A stretch of DNA of 64,000 bases, from positions 11,935,309-11,999,308 of the forward strand of contig CM043959.1 of NCBI GenBank assembly GCA_014529385.2, in the 5' to 3' direction. Under the pieces are notes generated by a model. The model was given only the letters and a program-made list of their open reading frames with translations. It made no database searches and had not been told where the DNA came from. Within the stretch, counting starts at the first letter, position 1, and each line of letters starts with the position of its first letter. The position numbers and the translations under genes are program-made. Below are positions 46,680-59,460 of this stretch, in pieces. The DNA is from Adiantum capillus-veneris. Its lineage: Eukaryota > Streptophyta > Polypodiopsida > Polypodiales > Pteridaceae.

Positions 46680-48598
46680 CAAGAAGAAGACCGACCCTCT
46701 ACCTCTACACAAGAACAACCAGCATTTACGACGGAGCAAGAAGCCACACATGAGGCTGCAGGCACATCCTAGCTGGCAAGATAGGATGAGTGGCAATCAA
46801 ACGACGAGGTAATCGTCCAAGTCAATGAATATGCACGGCAGATGCAAGAAATGACAGAGCGACTCCACTCAGCAGCACTAAACCGTAGCACCAAGGCTAA
46901 ATAATTTGAGATGGTAATCGACGCTCTCCAAGGAGAGTTAGAAGACAGGATGACTGTCATCACTAATCTTCAAAGGCAGGTGCAAGAGCTGAAGGCCGAA
47001 GCGGAACAACATCAGTTAGCCAAAGATAGGCAACAAAAATAAATGGAGGAGTTAGGAGATCTACTAACCAAATTATCTGATGCTTGCAAAGCAAAAGACG
47101 AGCAGCTGATAGAAGTTACGAATGAACTTCTTACTACATCTGTGTCAGCCAAAAAAATTCAGGTGCAATTAGATGTTGCCAATGCTTCTCTACAATATTC
47201 TGTACAGAGGATCAATGATCAGGCCATTTTCTTACGGCAAATCAGAGAAAATATAGCCGTGGCCTCGATCAAAGGAACCGACGAAGTGTATAAGGCACTC
47301 AAGAAGAAAAACAAAGACCTTGAATTGGAATTAAAGCTAGAAGAATTAGAGCGCAGGGACCTGGCATTGATGTGGGTTCAGAGAGAGGAGGACCTTCTAA
47401 AGGAGATAACAGAACTAGAGCAAATTAATAAACTCCTCAGAGATGGGAAACTAGACACGTAGGAAGAGCCAGGCAGTTCAGAGCCGCCAAAGATAGACAT
47501 ACCCTCGGTCTCATTTACTGATTTTGAGACACAGTCCACAGCATAGCTGAGTGGTGATGAGGATTTTCAGGTTCAGATGCAGACACTTATGCCAATGGTC
47601 CAACTGTCAAAAGCTAAAGAAGACGCACTGAAAGAGAAGATCACCCAAGAGGTGCATGAAGCCTCTATGGCTTGGGAGTTGAGAGTTTTACACTTTGTCA
47701 ACGTCACTCAACTCACTCCCAATCAGATCAACGCTCAATGGCACCAACAATCTCTACCCTACCCTCTCATCAAAGTGGAACTATTACAGCTGAAAGAAAG
47801 GTTGTATAAGGATATGCAAGAAGATGGCGCAGATAAAGACCACCCAAAGTGGAGGTTAAGCTGGTTGAACAAGAATCTGAGATACCTGATTCTGTTCACA
47901 AGAGCACCTGTAGCCCTTCAAAGAGATCCAACCTTCTGTCCTGTACCCAGAGTAAGGACATGGCAAGTGCATGAAGCACTGCAAAAGAAGAGGCCAACTT
48001 GGCTCAACTTCCCCAGGCTACTAGCTCTAGAGAGAGGCCAAGCGACGGAGGAATACATGGTGAAAACACTAATGGGTGCCATGTATTTCTTCAAGAGTCT
48101 GCCAAATATCTCCTGTGCCATGTTATATAAGATTTGCAGGATGCTCCTAACATGTATATAAGTTTTTAATGAGCCTGATCAAACAGGAGCCCCATGGCTA
48201 TCATTGCTGGAAGGAAACAAAGGCTTGTTCTACAATCTGAGTGGACAGCCTTCAGAAGAAGTCCTTCACGGATTCTATGCCAGATGTATGTTCTTCCCAT
48301 CGAATAATATGCTGGCCTTTGAAGAAGCATTCTACACTGGATTCTTCACCTGGCGACGAACGGAAGATATTTGCGTTGGTGATCAACAACCTAACATCCA
48401 AGTTTGTACGATACTCAATGATGGAGCTGAAGAATAAAGTAACAATGCAATTTTTGCAAGTCCCTGACAAGGAAAGAAGAATCAGATACTAGAAGGCACT
48501 GGATGCGCTTAAAGACTGCCTCGGGAGCCATCAACCCAAAGACTATTTCAGCCCATATAGTTGTATCAAGGGACAACACAGGCGAGGAGGGAGGGAAT
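46680..48598 (+). mobile_element. Coiled-coil ORF remnants of an LTR retroelement
   Basis: Plus-strand stretches 47043-47462, 47577-48161 and 48204-48437 encode Glu/Lys/Gln-rich coiled coil followed by a globular region with many Trp (WELRVLHFVNVTQL; TFCPVPRVRTWQVHEAL). This type of protein is found as gag or an extra ORF of big plant gypsy elements. A purine tract (GGCGAGGAGGGAGGGAA) ends at 48598 and an LTR begins directly after. It is a fossil with several breaks. It could be the right half of the retroelement whose left half ends at 28.07 kb. Confidence 0.5.
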
Positions 48599-49740
48599 GT
48601 TAGCAACAAGCTAACACGGACATCATTTTTTGGAGTTCTCTTTGTAAAACATTTATTATTTTGATAAATTGGGAATATTGAATAACCTTTATTTTCTCAG
48701 ATAAAATTTGTAATTAATGAGTCGGGGATACAAGCTTCCAGATTGTGTCAGCCAGTCATTTCCCAGCTTTGGTAGAACTCCAAATTATTAGTTTTGACCA
48801 CCCAAAAACCTTGGCTAAGGTATAACAACCAATTTTTGTAAGGTTTTTATAAGTTTTTGGATAAGAAATACACAGCGTGAGCTAACAACGCTCATTTCTC
48901 TCCTTCTTGCGTTTACTACTCCCTCTCCAGTTGTCACATTGCGATTGTGTTTGTTGCATTGCAATCGCAGGTAAGAGCTCTACGCATTGACGTAAGCCAT
49001 TCACGGTATTTTGTAGATTTTGGTGTCGCCGACCCGCAACCTACGACCCGCAACCTAATTTCATCATAACTAGGAATTTATACCTTTATTTCAAAAACTA
49101 AGCATAGGCGGGTATTGGGGCATCATTGCTAAGTATTTAGATGCATTCTGGATCGAAAATGACTAGGTCAAAAATCCACTGCTGTTAATAATCGCGATTT
49201 TGGAACTTGACTTAAAGTGGGGTTTGAGACCATAAGCATGTGTGCTTAGGTCTTATAAAGTTGTCCTAGAAGTTTCGACATTTGGGTCATTTGTCCAAAC
49301 TTTTCTGAGAGTTCCTTTTGTTATGGAATGCTCTTGCTTGTCTTTAAATTCTCAGTATCTTTTTTAGATTTGTTACTAGATTCTTAGGAAGAAAAACTTG
49401 AAAAGGTACTAAAAATAGTAAAAATTTTCAAAATTGATCTAAATTAAGCCAAAAACAATCCAGAAGTTACCAAAAATTAGGTAAATTATTCTTGGTTTTG
49501 GAAAATAATCTTTCTTATATGTACAAAGTATTTTAAGCCATCCTTGGTCTATTTTTTTGCTTTTTTTCTCAAATGACCAAAGTTGACGGCATTATTAGCA
49601 ACAAAACATGAAAAACTTTTGTATGGAGTATATAAAAAAGTATGGGGTTATTTTGGACCGATCCCCCTTTACTTACTTTTCAGGCATTACTTAGAATTTT
49701 TAAAATAATCCAACCGCAATAAATCATAACAAGGTTTAAA
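48599..49740 (+). mobile_element. LTR (48599 to about 49026) with adjoining primer-site-like sequence and leader
   Basis: The LTR starts TGTTAGCAACAAGCTAACA, whose first 19 bases form a perfect 7-bp stem, right after a polypurine tract. At about 49028 a TTTTGGTGTCGCCGACC sequence resembles the TGGCGCCG-type primer sites of gypsy elements, and then non-coding DNA with a TAATAATCGCGATT motif (49.19 kb) follows, as after the LTR at 24.65 kb. LTR and PPT on one side and primer site on the other suggest a tandem LTR arrangement. The 5' partner LTR was not found. Confidence 0.5.
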
Positions 49741-51640
49741 CCGATTGTAAAACAATGCCTGGTAATATATATAAACTTTTTTGCCTCGGTTTTGCCATGT
49801 TTCCCCCCTCCCGTGTCTGAGTCCTCCTAGAAGAAATGGAAATTATGGGTATAAGGTGGGTGGATCCATAGTTATTGATTTGTATAGCCTCTATCGGAGT
49901 ATGGAAACACATGATTTCATACGTATGTGTAAAATTTTGACAAGACCAGTCGTGTTGACAACATGATTGAGCTTTTTTGGCCACCATACTTATTGTTTCT
50001 ACTACGATTTCTTTGGCTGCCAGATCATTTGATGTTTGCTTTGTGTCTTTTTCACTAGAATTAAGATCCAAAGTTGATGTTTTTGATATACGTCTTTCAC
50101 TATCCAGACTTGCTTTGCTGACTTTTTTGCTCGTTGATTATCCACGTAGTGCTTTGTTGGGTTGTTTGGCTGTATATCAGGATGCAGCTGGCTGCACTTT
50201 AGAATCCAAACTGTGATTTCTGAGCTTGAACAAACTTATTTGCTACAAATATTTTTGTGATTTTATCCGGGGTTTTCCATATGGGTATCTTGGATGTTAC
50301 TAAATTCTTTTTTGGCTTTTGGTTATTGAATGATGTTTTGGCATGCATTTCATTTCTCCCAACCCAAATGTGCTTTGTTTTGAGTTGTGGCTTTGGTAAT
50401 CACCTTGGTGTTTTCTTTGGTGGTTGTTTTGTTTGATGAAGGTGTAGATTGAGCTCATTCCATCTTGTTTGGGCTTGTTGGGCTTGCTTTGATTCTTTGG
50501 GAATCCTGTTGCAGAGTTTCTGAAGGCAAAGGCTCTTTGCCCTTGTCATTAGTTATTTCCATTGCTGGACCTGGGTTTGTCACTTTGGTTAATGTAGTTG
50601 TTTTCTTCTTTGACTTGAACTAAATTTAGACAAAATTGGTTTGCCAATCTATTGGAACATTGTACATCATTTGCCATGACTGTCCTAGAAGAAGTTTGTG
50701 TTGGTTTTGATTGTCTTCCACCACAAAGAATTTGTGTGGGTAGACATAGTTATTGATTTGAGCATGCAGGGTAACCAATCCTAATGCTTTAATCTGGTGG
50801 TCAGTATAGCTCTACATCTCCTATGACATCTTGTGAAGATCTTCTTTGGACAATATATTTTTACAGGGATAAGGGAAATGATGTTTCATTGGGATGATGT
50901 GTTGAGTAGAGCGGTAGCTTTGACTTGGTTTTGACCAATCTTGAATCCAATCACTAGGTCCACTCTATCCTCTTTGTATTCATCTCTGGAAATGGCATTG
51001 ATTCGTAGTGGTCTCCCATGTTTTTGTTGTAGCCATAGAAGCCTTTGTTTAGCCATTCATTCCTTCGATTCTGCCTGTGGTTCTTTCATGACCCGTTGCT
51101 TTTCTTTTGTTGGTTGTTTCTTGTCATGGATTTTCTATAGCATTTCTTGGGTTAGTGGTAGATGATACTTCTTTAACCTGCATCCACTAATCTAGTTAGG
51201 CATTTCCTCTCCATCTAATATCATAAGTTTGATGGCACCACTTGGTGACAAATTTTTTATCACGAAGGGTCCCATCCCTCGCTTTTTGAGTTTCTTAGCA
51301 TGTTATTTTAGGGTATACAACAAGATGTAATCCCCAATTTGAAATTCTTTGGACTACACATGCTTGTCAACAACCTCCTTTTGGCACCTTTTTTGAGCAT
51401 AGATAGATGTGAATACTTGATGGTGTAGCTTGTCTAGGTTTTCAAATTTATCTATTCTTCTTGGCATGGCATGTAGATACAAATCTACAATGATATTCGG
51501 AGAAGCTGCAGTTGAGAAAGGGTGGACCAAGCGATGTAAATCAGAGGATCTGAGGTAGACTCGGTGCACATGGAGCCCATGGGTGCAGGTGAGCATGAAC
51601 AAATTGGCAAGTTGGTAGCACAATTACCGATGTGGTTCAC
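49740..51640 (-). mobile_element. Ty3/gypsy fossil (copy 3), 3' part on the minus strand
   Basis: Read on the minus strand from 51.62 kb: the end of integrase (the frame 51623-51354, followed by GDYILLYTL and LSPSGAIKLMILDGEEM), then sequence comparable to the region that follows integrase in copy 2, including a retropepsin-like start (KATALLNTS) at about 50.9 kb, and diverged downstream DNA. It is the same type of element as copy 2, truncated at the 5' side, old and broken with many breaks. Confidence 0.65.
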
Positions 51641-53734
51641 TGTCCTGCACCTAGTGGGCTCAAGTTTCTAGCTCGCCAAGAGAGAGAGGGTGTGTGTGCG
51701 TCAATTACGGGCAACAATCGTGTGCCATAAAATGTGAACAACATGTGTGTGAGATGGGAGCTCACGTGGAAGAAGCAGACCGGTTGTAGCTTGTGTGTGT
51801 GTGTGTGTGTGTGTTTTATTTTTTGTTTTCTTTAAAAAAAAACCTCAAGGGCATGTTTGCATGAGTGCAATTTTCCCCAAGAGTGCAAGGTATAGAGAAA
51901 ACTTGGACCAATTCTTCCATGAACAAGATCTTTGTGTTGAAGAGACGCTCATACGCCTATGTAAAAGGAAAAATATTAAAGTTTGTGTATATGAACCACG
52001 TTCGCTCCACGTTCGTTAATCACGTTGATTTTAAATGCAAAGTGAGCACACATAATCATCATAATTGGAAGGATCAAATATCATTACTGACTTCAACAAA
52101 TGACTCATTGATGTGACGAACATACAAAGCCACTCAAATGGGTATCGGTAATTAGTGCTTATGGTCATGTTGGTTTTAATTCCTTTGATCATGTCCCAAA
52201 ACTATCCAGATTTTGACATCATGCACAAGGTAACTCAAGCTCCCATTTGACTTGCTTCAATCACCTACTTACTTGGACATATGCTGCTAACTTGAATTCA
52301 TCTACGCACAAAAAATCAAGCTTCAAGTCAAAATCGATGCAAAATGCTAGTCATTGGAGCACACGCTTAAGCATTACCAATGCATTTGTTCTCTCATTGG
52401 TCAATTTGAATCGAATTAACAATCATTACAAAATTAATTGCTCATATCCAATAGTCTTCACCATCCAAATCCAATTGGATTTGTCATTTTGGTTTGCATG
52501 GCCATTCATATTCGATTACATCAATACATAGGTACACATTCAATGCAATTTCAATCAATTTAGCTTCAATGCAATGGTAATGCATTAAATCATCCTCGAT
52601 TATGTGCAATTGAGTCATCATAAATCAATCAATCATACACGCACCGATATTGAGGTCTTAATAATCACAATTGGTAACTGAGACCAACCATTCATCCCAA
52701 TTTGGATACCAAATTCCATTGAATAGCGCCACACACCCAAATTTAGACCAAAAAAATATGAATTTAATCCATCAATTTCACATTGCAATGCACAAATTTC
52801 ACACGTGATCAAGCATAAAAAAAAAAGCATGCATGCTCAATTTTTCAAAAAAACGAATCCTAATTAGACCTAATCAAGCAATGCACACACTTCAAAATTA
52901 TGCACAAAAGTTCGATTTTGGATCATTTGGCAATGCAATTAGGCATTTCCCTAATCTTTGCATGCACATTTGATACAAATTTAATCAACAAGCATTTTGT
53001 AATAGGACTGTTTTTCCAAGTTCTTAAAGTCAGAAAGAATGCTATAGATTATATCTTTTTTGTTAAATATGGTTTAAAAGATTGTTGAATAGTGTATGAG
53101 ATAGAGATTATTAGCCGTACACAAATAAATTCGAGATATCGAAGGAGAAAATATATTATCTTCACAATACATTAAAGACATATTTATTGAATACAAGATC
53201 ATTTTGGCTGTAGATTGTAAAATAAACACGTAGTCAAAATTATTATTTTTAACAATTTCAATGTTTTATTTTCATGTGTTTTAGCTTAAAATCCATGGAC
53301 AAGCTTAAAATAAGTTGAAAAAGTCATGGAGACCCAGAAAAAGTGTTTCTTTGAGCCACGACCTAAAAGCTTTGTTTTTGGCCAAAGAAAGACGTTTTTC
53401 GCAACTCAGTCCGCGATGCCTTGTAGACCATATGTGTTCCCGTCATTTTGAGTACCTGGAAGTCTATGTTCTGAGTTTGTTTGACCAAGTTATGACATAA
53501 ACAAATTGCTAGCAACAATAGGGTAACCTACAAGAAGCAACAGGTTAGCTTACAAACAGATATACACAGGTAATATCTCTTTTGTTTGATCCAATCAAGA
53601 AGTGATTATACTCTTTTATGATGGTACAAAATGATGTTTTGAATTTGATTATCATGTTGATTTGGTTGCACGAGTATGTTCTTTTGGCTATTTTGTAGAG
53701 GACACACAAAATAGGATCTGTGCAAGGTGTCATG

Positions 53735-53902
53735 ATATTGAGATTGTGATCGTGCTGCAATTTCAATTATGATCGTTGTTGCCATCAAGAGATTGAGATT
53801 GAGAGTGTGATTGTGATTGAGATTCAGAGTGAGAGTGTGATTGAGATTGAGATTGTGCACAAGATTGAGATTGAGAGTGAGAGTGAGAGTGTGATTGAGA
53901 TA
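53735..53902 (+). repeat. GAGATT/GAGTGTGATT short tandem repeats
   Basis: Irregular hexamer-like repeats (GAGATT, GTGATT, GAGAGT) over about 170 bases. On either strand this gives repetitive peptide frames that should not be taken as genes. Confidence 0.85.
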
Positions 53903-54748
53903 CCTCGGGGGTGGTCGGGAGGTTATGAAACGAGCTATGCTCTTCTTGTAATGATTACCTTAGAGAATCTTTATTTCATCTATTTACTCTACGTACTCTA
54001 TATATTCTTTGTTCATTATCAATGTATTTCGCTCTCCCGTGTCGCGTTACACATTTGGGTGTCCCAATTGACCATCAATCATTGAAAATCAAGTGGTCTT
54101 CAATTCAGCACACACACTGAAATTTTGCCCAATTTCTTGGCAAATAGGAATATCCAATGATTGGAATTGCCTAGCATAAACATCAATTACATGATTTCGC
54201 ATTCACATATCACAATTCTCTCAATTTCTATGCATGCACACACACTTGAATTTTATGAGAGTTTTCCCCCTCTTTGATGCATTACACACACAATGTTTTC
54301 TATGCACACGCATAAATTCTTGTTGCAAATCAAGCTTAATCTTATAAAGTGAATAGCACTCATGGAGTAATATTAAGCAATCAAGGATTTGAATAAGCAA
54401 GTGAGTGCACTTACATCATAATCACACTCCAAGCTATCCCTTTTCTCCACGCAAAGATAAATCATTGCACACACAAAAGTGTGCATCTCCAATTTAGCCC
54501 AAAAATTGACCAATTAACACTATAAGAGGATTAGTCTATAACCGCTAGCATTGCTGCGGAAAAACAAAGAAAACTGGAAAGAGAAAATATTACGTACGCG
54601 GCAATAGACGTGGCTCATATCGCAATAGTGGTTTGAAAGTAATAATTGTGGTAATATCTACGATAATTTACCCCCTGATATTACTGTGTCTATTGCCACT
54701 CATGTTACCATGCTAATTACCGCTAAACACCCATTAAAAAAATTAAGG

Positions 54749-54790
54749 TGCTCATTTGGGCCACCCAAAACTGGGTGGCCCTAATGAGCA
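54749..54790. repeat. 42-base hairpin, 18-bp arms, 6-base loop
   Basis: TGCTCATTTGGGCCACCC (54749-54766), loop AAAACT, then GGGTGGCCCTAATGAGCA (54773-54790). The arms match at 17 of 18 positions. GGGCCACCC ends of this kind are common at the tips of small inverted-repeat transposons; it may be one end of the element that contains the minus-strand ORFs at 55.3-56.6 kb, or two inverted element ends back to back. Confidence 0.85.
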
Positions 54791-55283
54791 ATTTTATTTT
54801 TGACATGTATAAAACAATGAAACATCAATTGTTTTTTGAAAGAGTATACAAAAAAATCAAAGAATTGTAATGGAATTTACTTTACGTTGACAATTTAATG
54901 TGCAAAAGATCAACTATTTAAAAAAGTTACAAGTAAAATGAGAGTGGTTATATATACATTGTGCCACATTGGGACATTACAAAAGTTTGGACAAATACTT
55001 TTCTATCCAATCGTCCTCGTTCTTGTCGTCGTCCAGAGACACGTACGTTTGATCACCTTGACTCTACATAAACCCAAACCAAATTAAACAATTATCAGCA
55101 GCTCAAGACAATTATTATAAAAATATTTATTTAAACTTATTGCTTGTAGTGATCCAACCGCTGCATCAAATTGCTTGTGAGAGATGTGGTTGTTCTTGAA
55201 CAACTATCGACAAGTATCAAATTTTGTATGTTGCTCTTGATACTTGACCATCTCTCTGGTTGGTTGAGTAAGAGTGATATTTT

Positions 55284-56620
55284 CCTAAGTTAGCAATAAC
55301 AATAATAAATCATCAACTATAATCTTTATAATCACCGATTTAGGTTGTAATTTAATCAATATTATATATTTGTCCTTCCAGGATGCTTTGCCTCCCGAGC
55401 CATAGTGCGTGGGAGTTTGTCTAGCGTGAGCTTTGCGTTGTCTTTTGGAGGATGATCCTGTCGTCGCAGCCTGATCACCCACTCCCATTTCGCATCTGCC
55501 ATGTTGCCATCGTGATAGCTCCTGTCTGGATCTCTAACATGGTCGGCTGCTGTGCGCCATACACTGGACTCCTTGTTTTTCAAAAATGTTTTGATGTAGC
55601 CCTCCAACCACTGTTGTGAAAAACGTTGATCGGGGGCATTTGGAAATCTAGCATGCAATGCGTTCTCAATGTAACGTGCACGATCGGACAGTTGGTCTCT
55701 AAACTTTACAAAACTTTTTATATACATCGAATGTATAAGAATATGAAGATGCCATCGAAATTCCCTGCCCTGTGGTGTATCAAAGTCCACCTCCCCGCCA
55801 TATTTTACTATGTAGTAGCACCCATGCGCGTCTCACACGGATGCGTCAGTATCCTCATCTTGTGTGTCAGGGACGGCACACTCTAAAATAGGAGACTCCG
55901 TTCCACGACCAGTACCAAAACAAGCAAAGCCAGAAGATCCCCCATCGCTTTGTCTCTCTGAACACTCGTTGCCTTGAGATGAGCGTCAACACACACCGCT
56001 AGAGGAAGTACGTCGATGATGTTCTGGAAAAGTAGAGATGGAATGGAGTGGTGTAGGATCCTATGATGCCATGGGAGTGGGACCCTATGATGCCATGGGA
56101 GTGGGACCTTGTGATGGAAGGAGAGTATAATGATAAGAAGGGGTCCTAGACTAGGGTGCCGACGATGCGAGGCTCTGGATGTAAGGAGCTCCTCCCTGAA
56201 TCCCCCATGGTGTGGACTGAAGAGAAAGACCATAGGTCACAAGGTCCTGTGATGACATGGGAGTGGGACCCTACGATGCCATGGGAGTGGGACCTTGTGA
56301 TGGAAGGAGGGTAGAATGATAAGAAGGGGTCCTAGACTAGGGTGCCGATGGTGCGAGGCTCTGGATGTAAGGAGCTCCTCCCTGAATCCCCCATGGTGTG
56401 GACTGAGGAGAAAGACCATAGGTCACAAGGTCCTGCGGAATGTAGTGGCCAAACAATCCCTCTGTTGGACAGAGGTAGTGGTCTCATAAAGAGAGATCCC
56501 ATTGTAGGTCTGGATCTAGGACCGGTAAAGGAACCTGAGTAGAGAAGGTGTAGGATGGCCATGCTTGCAAATAACAAAAATAAACCTATGAAACTCATGA
56601 TTTAGGGTTGACTAACCAGA
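55284..56620 (-). pseudogene. Transposon-like gene with Pro/Gln-rich repeated N-terminus
   Basis: The best frame is 55790-55362 (FPNAPDQRFSQQWLEGYIKT; WEWVIRLRRQDHPP). Its arrangement, a helical region followed by a basic C-terminus, resembles the plant transposase families related to En/Spm, but I cannot name it. Upstream, on the same strand, two copies of a 185-base unit encode Pro/Gly/Gln-rich sequence (TYGLSLQSTPWGIQGGAPYI) of the kind found at the N-terminus of such proteins. Stops between the blocks show it is broken, or that introns are present which I did not resolve. Confidence 0.4.
56060..56440. repeat. Tandem duplication, period about 185
   Basis: The block GGGTCCTAGACTAGGGTGCC through CACAAGGTCCTG appears at about 56141-56247 and 56326-56432, and the preceding GCCATGGGAGTGGGACC motif is repeated in both units and once more within unit 1. 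Few differences; recent. Confidence 0.9.
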
Positions 56621-56639
56621 AATAATCTTTATTTCTTTG

Positions 56640-57400
56640 CTTGTTCTCACCGCCTCAAGACTTAGGTCCACTGGAGGCGATGTCCACCCTGGGTGGGAGC
56701 CCACCTGGATGTGAACCAACCACAAGAAGAGCCAAATGGCTGCTCCCCACGAGGTGGTCTCTCGTCGGACATCTACATTACAAGACCAATATGAGATTTA
56801 GCTTTTCACCCTTGATACATATACATACTAGTAAACCTAGCACATCTTTAGATATCATCACAGTCACAGCCGTGGTAAAACCAAAGGTACATTGCGGTAA
56901 TCCATGCATGAGTGGATCCATGACCGCAATGCCATGATTAAAAAAGGATGAAAATATAGCCATCATTTTGAGTAGAGATAAAGAGTTATAGTTGTAAATG
57001 TAGCCATTTTTTTGTGTTGTGCACAGTGCGAGAGTGCTCCTGCTTTTGTAGAGTTCTAAGAAGAAGAGCTTCTTTATAGTGCTTCTTGCACAACATCTCT
57101 TCACAGTAGCTCCTTGGATGAGGGATTACTTTGCACATTGCATGCATGCCTCCATTATGAGGAACAGTACCGTTGAAAGCTGTCCAACCTAATTCATGTT
57201 CTGTGGGGAGAAAGAGATAGAAAGAGAGAGAGAAAGATAGAGAAGGTAAGGAGAAGAGAGTAGAAAGTAATTTCTGAATTGCATCGGCTTTACGTAAATA
57301 AGGTCTTTTTATAGCACTCAATAGAAGGAGAAGAATATCTGCACTGCACACACCACAAAATGGTTTCTTTGCCTACAACCATCACTCTTTATCTCCCTAT
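56640..57400. other. No gene seen
   Basis: Only short, unsupported frames. On the minus strand around 57.0-57.3 kb the DNA looks like a promoter or LTR (a TATA-like TATAAAAAGACC near 57304-57315), but nothing downstream confirms it. Confidence 0.45.
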
Positions 57401-57414
57401 TTCTTTATCTTCCT

Positions 57415-57661
57415 ATCTCTCTCTCTCTCATTCTCTTTCCCTCTCTCTCTCTCTCTCTATCTCTTTCTCCTGCCAGATATCTCTACTTATCTCTCTTCCT
57501 CTATCTCCCTCTTTCCCTCTCTCTCTCTCTAACTATCTCTCTCTCTCTCTCTCCCCCTCTCCCCCCCCCCCCCTCTCTCTCTATATATATATGTATGTGT
57601 GTGTGTGTGTGTATATACACACACACACACACATACATATATATATACACAAACATATATA

Positions 57662-57716
<55 letters not shown>
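57415..57716 (+). repeat. Compound microsatellite (CT)n, C13, (GT)n, (AC)n
   Basis: Interrupted CT repeats from 57.42 kb, a C run at 57561-57573, (TA)n/(GT)n/(AC)n at 57585-57660 and (AC)n about 57661-57708. The GT block followed by an AC block makes an inverted pair that can form a long hairpin. Confidence 0.95.
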
Positions 57717-57719
<3 letters not shown>

Positions 57720-57721
<2 letters not shown>

Positions 57722-58920
57722 CCCCCGGAATCAGACCATCGCACCTTATGTATTGACCTTTCACGTGGAAAAGCAACTAAGCATGATAATCTAAGCCAAA
57801 GGAAACATAAATTATCACTATATATGGATTTCAAACGGGCAACAATGTACATTGAAATGGTTGAGCAAAAATTATGGATGACAAAGCTTCAATATGATGC
57901 ACCATTGGAAACTAAATGGAAAGATTTCAAGAAAGTTATTTGTTCTTGTACCAAAGCATGCTTTGCCATAAAGCATCTCCATGGTATCAACAAAGATAGA
58001 TCACTCAAAAGGTGGTTTGATAAAGAATGACAAGATGCTCAAAATTCCTTGATAAAGCTTGATGCAACTATGGACAAAGACAACTATCAAAGTCATTTGC
58101 ATACATACAAGGCATTGATTCAAAAGAAGAGAAGAAGATGGGAAGTAAAGCAATAACTTTTTCAAGTCCAAGAAAACGAAGATTTTTGAGAAACTTGAGG
58201 GGCAAGTGGATTGAGAATTTTGGTAACTTGAGTCTTGTGGATATGTACACACATTTTAGGCAATTATATGAGCAAGCAAATGCTGAAAAAATTCCATTTT
58301 AAGGTTCACTCCCATGTATGCCCTATTTTCTTACTTTTGAGGATGTATGCAGTGGGCTTGAAAAGTTGGTCACTCGCAAAGCGAGAGATCTTCAAGTTAT
58401 CAAGCCGGAGATGATCAAATTGACAAGAGATTTTACCCATGAGTGGATGTGTGATATATTCAGCCTTGCATTTTAACATGGTATGCCTTATGATTGGATA
58501 CTAATTGGGTTAAGCCTTTGCATAAAGGAGTGGATGTAGAGAATGTAAACAACTACCGGACTATAATGATTGGGTCTCTTCTGGAAAAGTTGTTTGGGTG
58601 CATAATGGAGATGAAATTGAGTGATTGGGTTGAAGAGAATGACAAGCATGCAAAGGGACAAGCGGGTTTTTGTCGATACCATAGCACCATTGATCTTCTT
58701 GTCACTCTTTGTGTTCTCATGGAGGAAACGCAGTTGAGAGACAAGAGATTGTATTGCTGTTTTGTGGACTTTAAGAAAGCCTTTGGTACGATTCCACGTA
58801 ACAATTTGTGGAGAAGGATGGAAGAACTCCAAGTGCCAAATGAGTTTATGCTTGCAGTTTCTAAAATCTATGAGAAGGTAATGTGTCAATTGCGTATGGG
58901 AAGAAAAATTTAAAAAAAAA
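57720..58920 (+). mobile_element. LINE fragment: 5' part to reverse transcriptase
   Basis: The frame 58494-58913 matches LINE reverse transcriptase: VDVENVNNYRTIMIGSLLEKLFGCIM, then QAGFCRYHSTIDLLVTL and LYCCFVDFKKAFGTIPRNNLW, where the last includes the FVDFxKAFD block (Gly replaces the Asp). Upstream, 57.72-58.02 kb contains the link between endonuclease and RT (charged, LKRWFDKE). Frame changes and stops lie between 58.03 and 58.49 kb. The 5' end is truncated; the RT is cut after MCQLRMG. The C-terminal part of a LINE of the same type is at 61.2 kb, so the two may be one broken copy. Confidence 0.8.
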
Positions 58921-58929
58921 TTGTAAGCA

Positions 58930-59160
58930 CTATTGGGGTTAAAGATAGCTTTTGGTCACATACAACCTTGCTTCTCTCACATTTTCAGTCATCATAACTT
59001 AGACCTACACACTTTTCTCTCCCAGCCACAGTGTGGGCTCTCCATTGCAACTCTCATCACCACAAATTTGGAGTATCGAGATTCACTCATCAGCCATACA
59101 CATACTACATCACAGGTAGCTTTGGTCCCATAGGTCATGTTTGACCTTCGAGGATGATAA
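58930..59160 (+). repeat. SINE/LINE-3'-end-like module, copy 1
   Basis: About 225 bases, closely similar to 61.95-62.16 kb (for example CTTCTCTCACATTTTCAG; CCTACACACTTTTCTCTCCC; CATACACATACTACATCACA). It ends with GGTCCCATAGGTCAT and TTTGACCTTCGAGGATGATA, containing the stem AGGTCA/TGACCT, and is directly followed by a CT microsatellite. Confidence 0.85.
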
Positions 59161-59169
59161 TAACATCTA

Positions 59170-59208
<39 letters not shown>

Positions 59209-59460
59209 CTCTCATTCTCTTTCTCTCTCTCTTTCTCTATTTCTCTCTATCTCTCCCTCTCTCTCTAAATGTTCGGGGCAATCATAGCATAGCCTAATCA
59301 ACCCAAGACCAACAAAATTATCACTCCTAGGATCAACAACCCAGCTAGGGCATGGAAGCAAGAGCATAGGATGTATCAAATGAGATCATTCAAGAGAATG
59401 CTCATCCAATGTAATAGACACTATCCATGAATCACTAACTATAATCACATCATCAATCAT

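Larger units (their letters stand above)
51650..55280. other. AT-rich region without a gene
   Basis: No coding signal. It holds a (GT)n run at about 51793-51814, short GAGATT/GTGATT repeats at about 53.73-53.90 kb, and a strong hairpin at 54.75 kb (separate entry). It may be decayed repeat DNA beyond recognition. Confidence 0.6.

Noticed and set aside
28022-46684. GTCTGCAAGA (28022-28031) and GTCTTCAAGA (46675-46684) as a target duplication of the giant element
   Set aside because: 9 of 10 bases match, but the adjacent inward sequences show no inverted repeat, and both could be chance in Glu/Gln-rich coding DNA.
55284-55790. 142-codon frame as an ordinary host gene
   Set aside because: It continues upstream only in broken, repeated low-complexity blocks, which fits a decayed transposon gene better.
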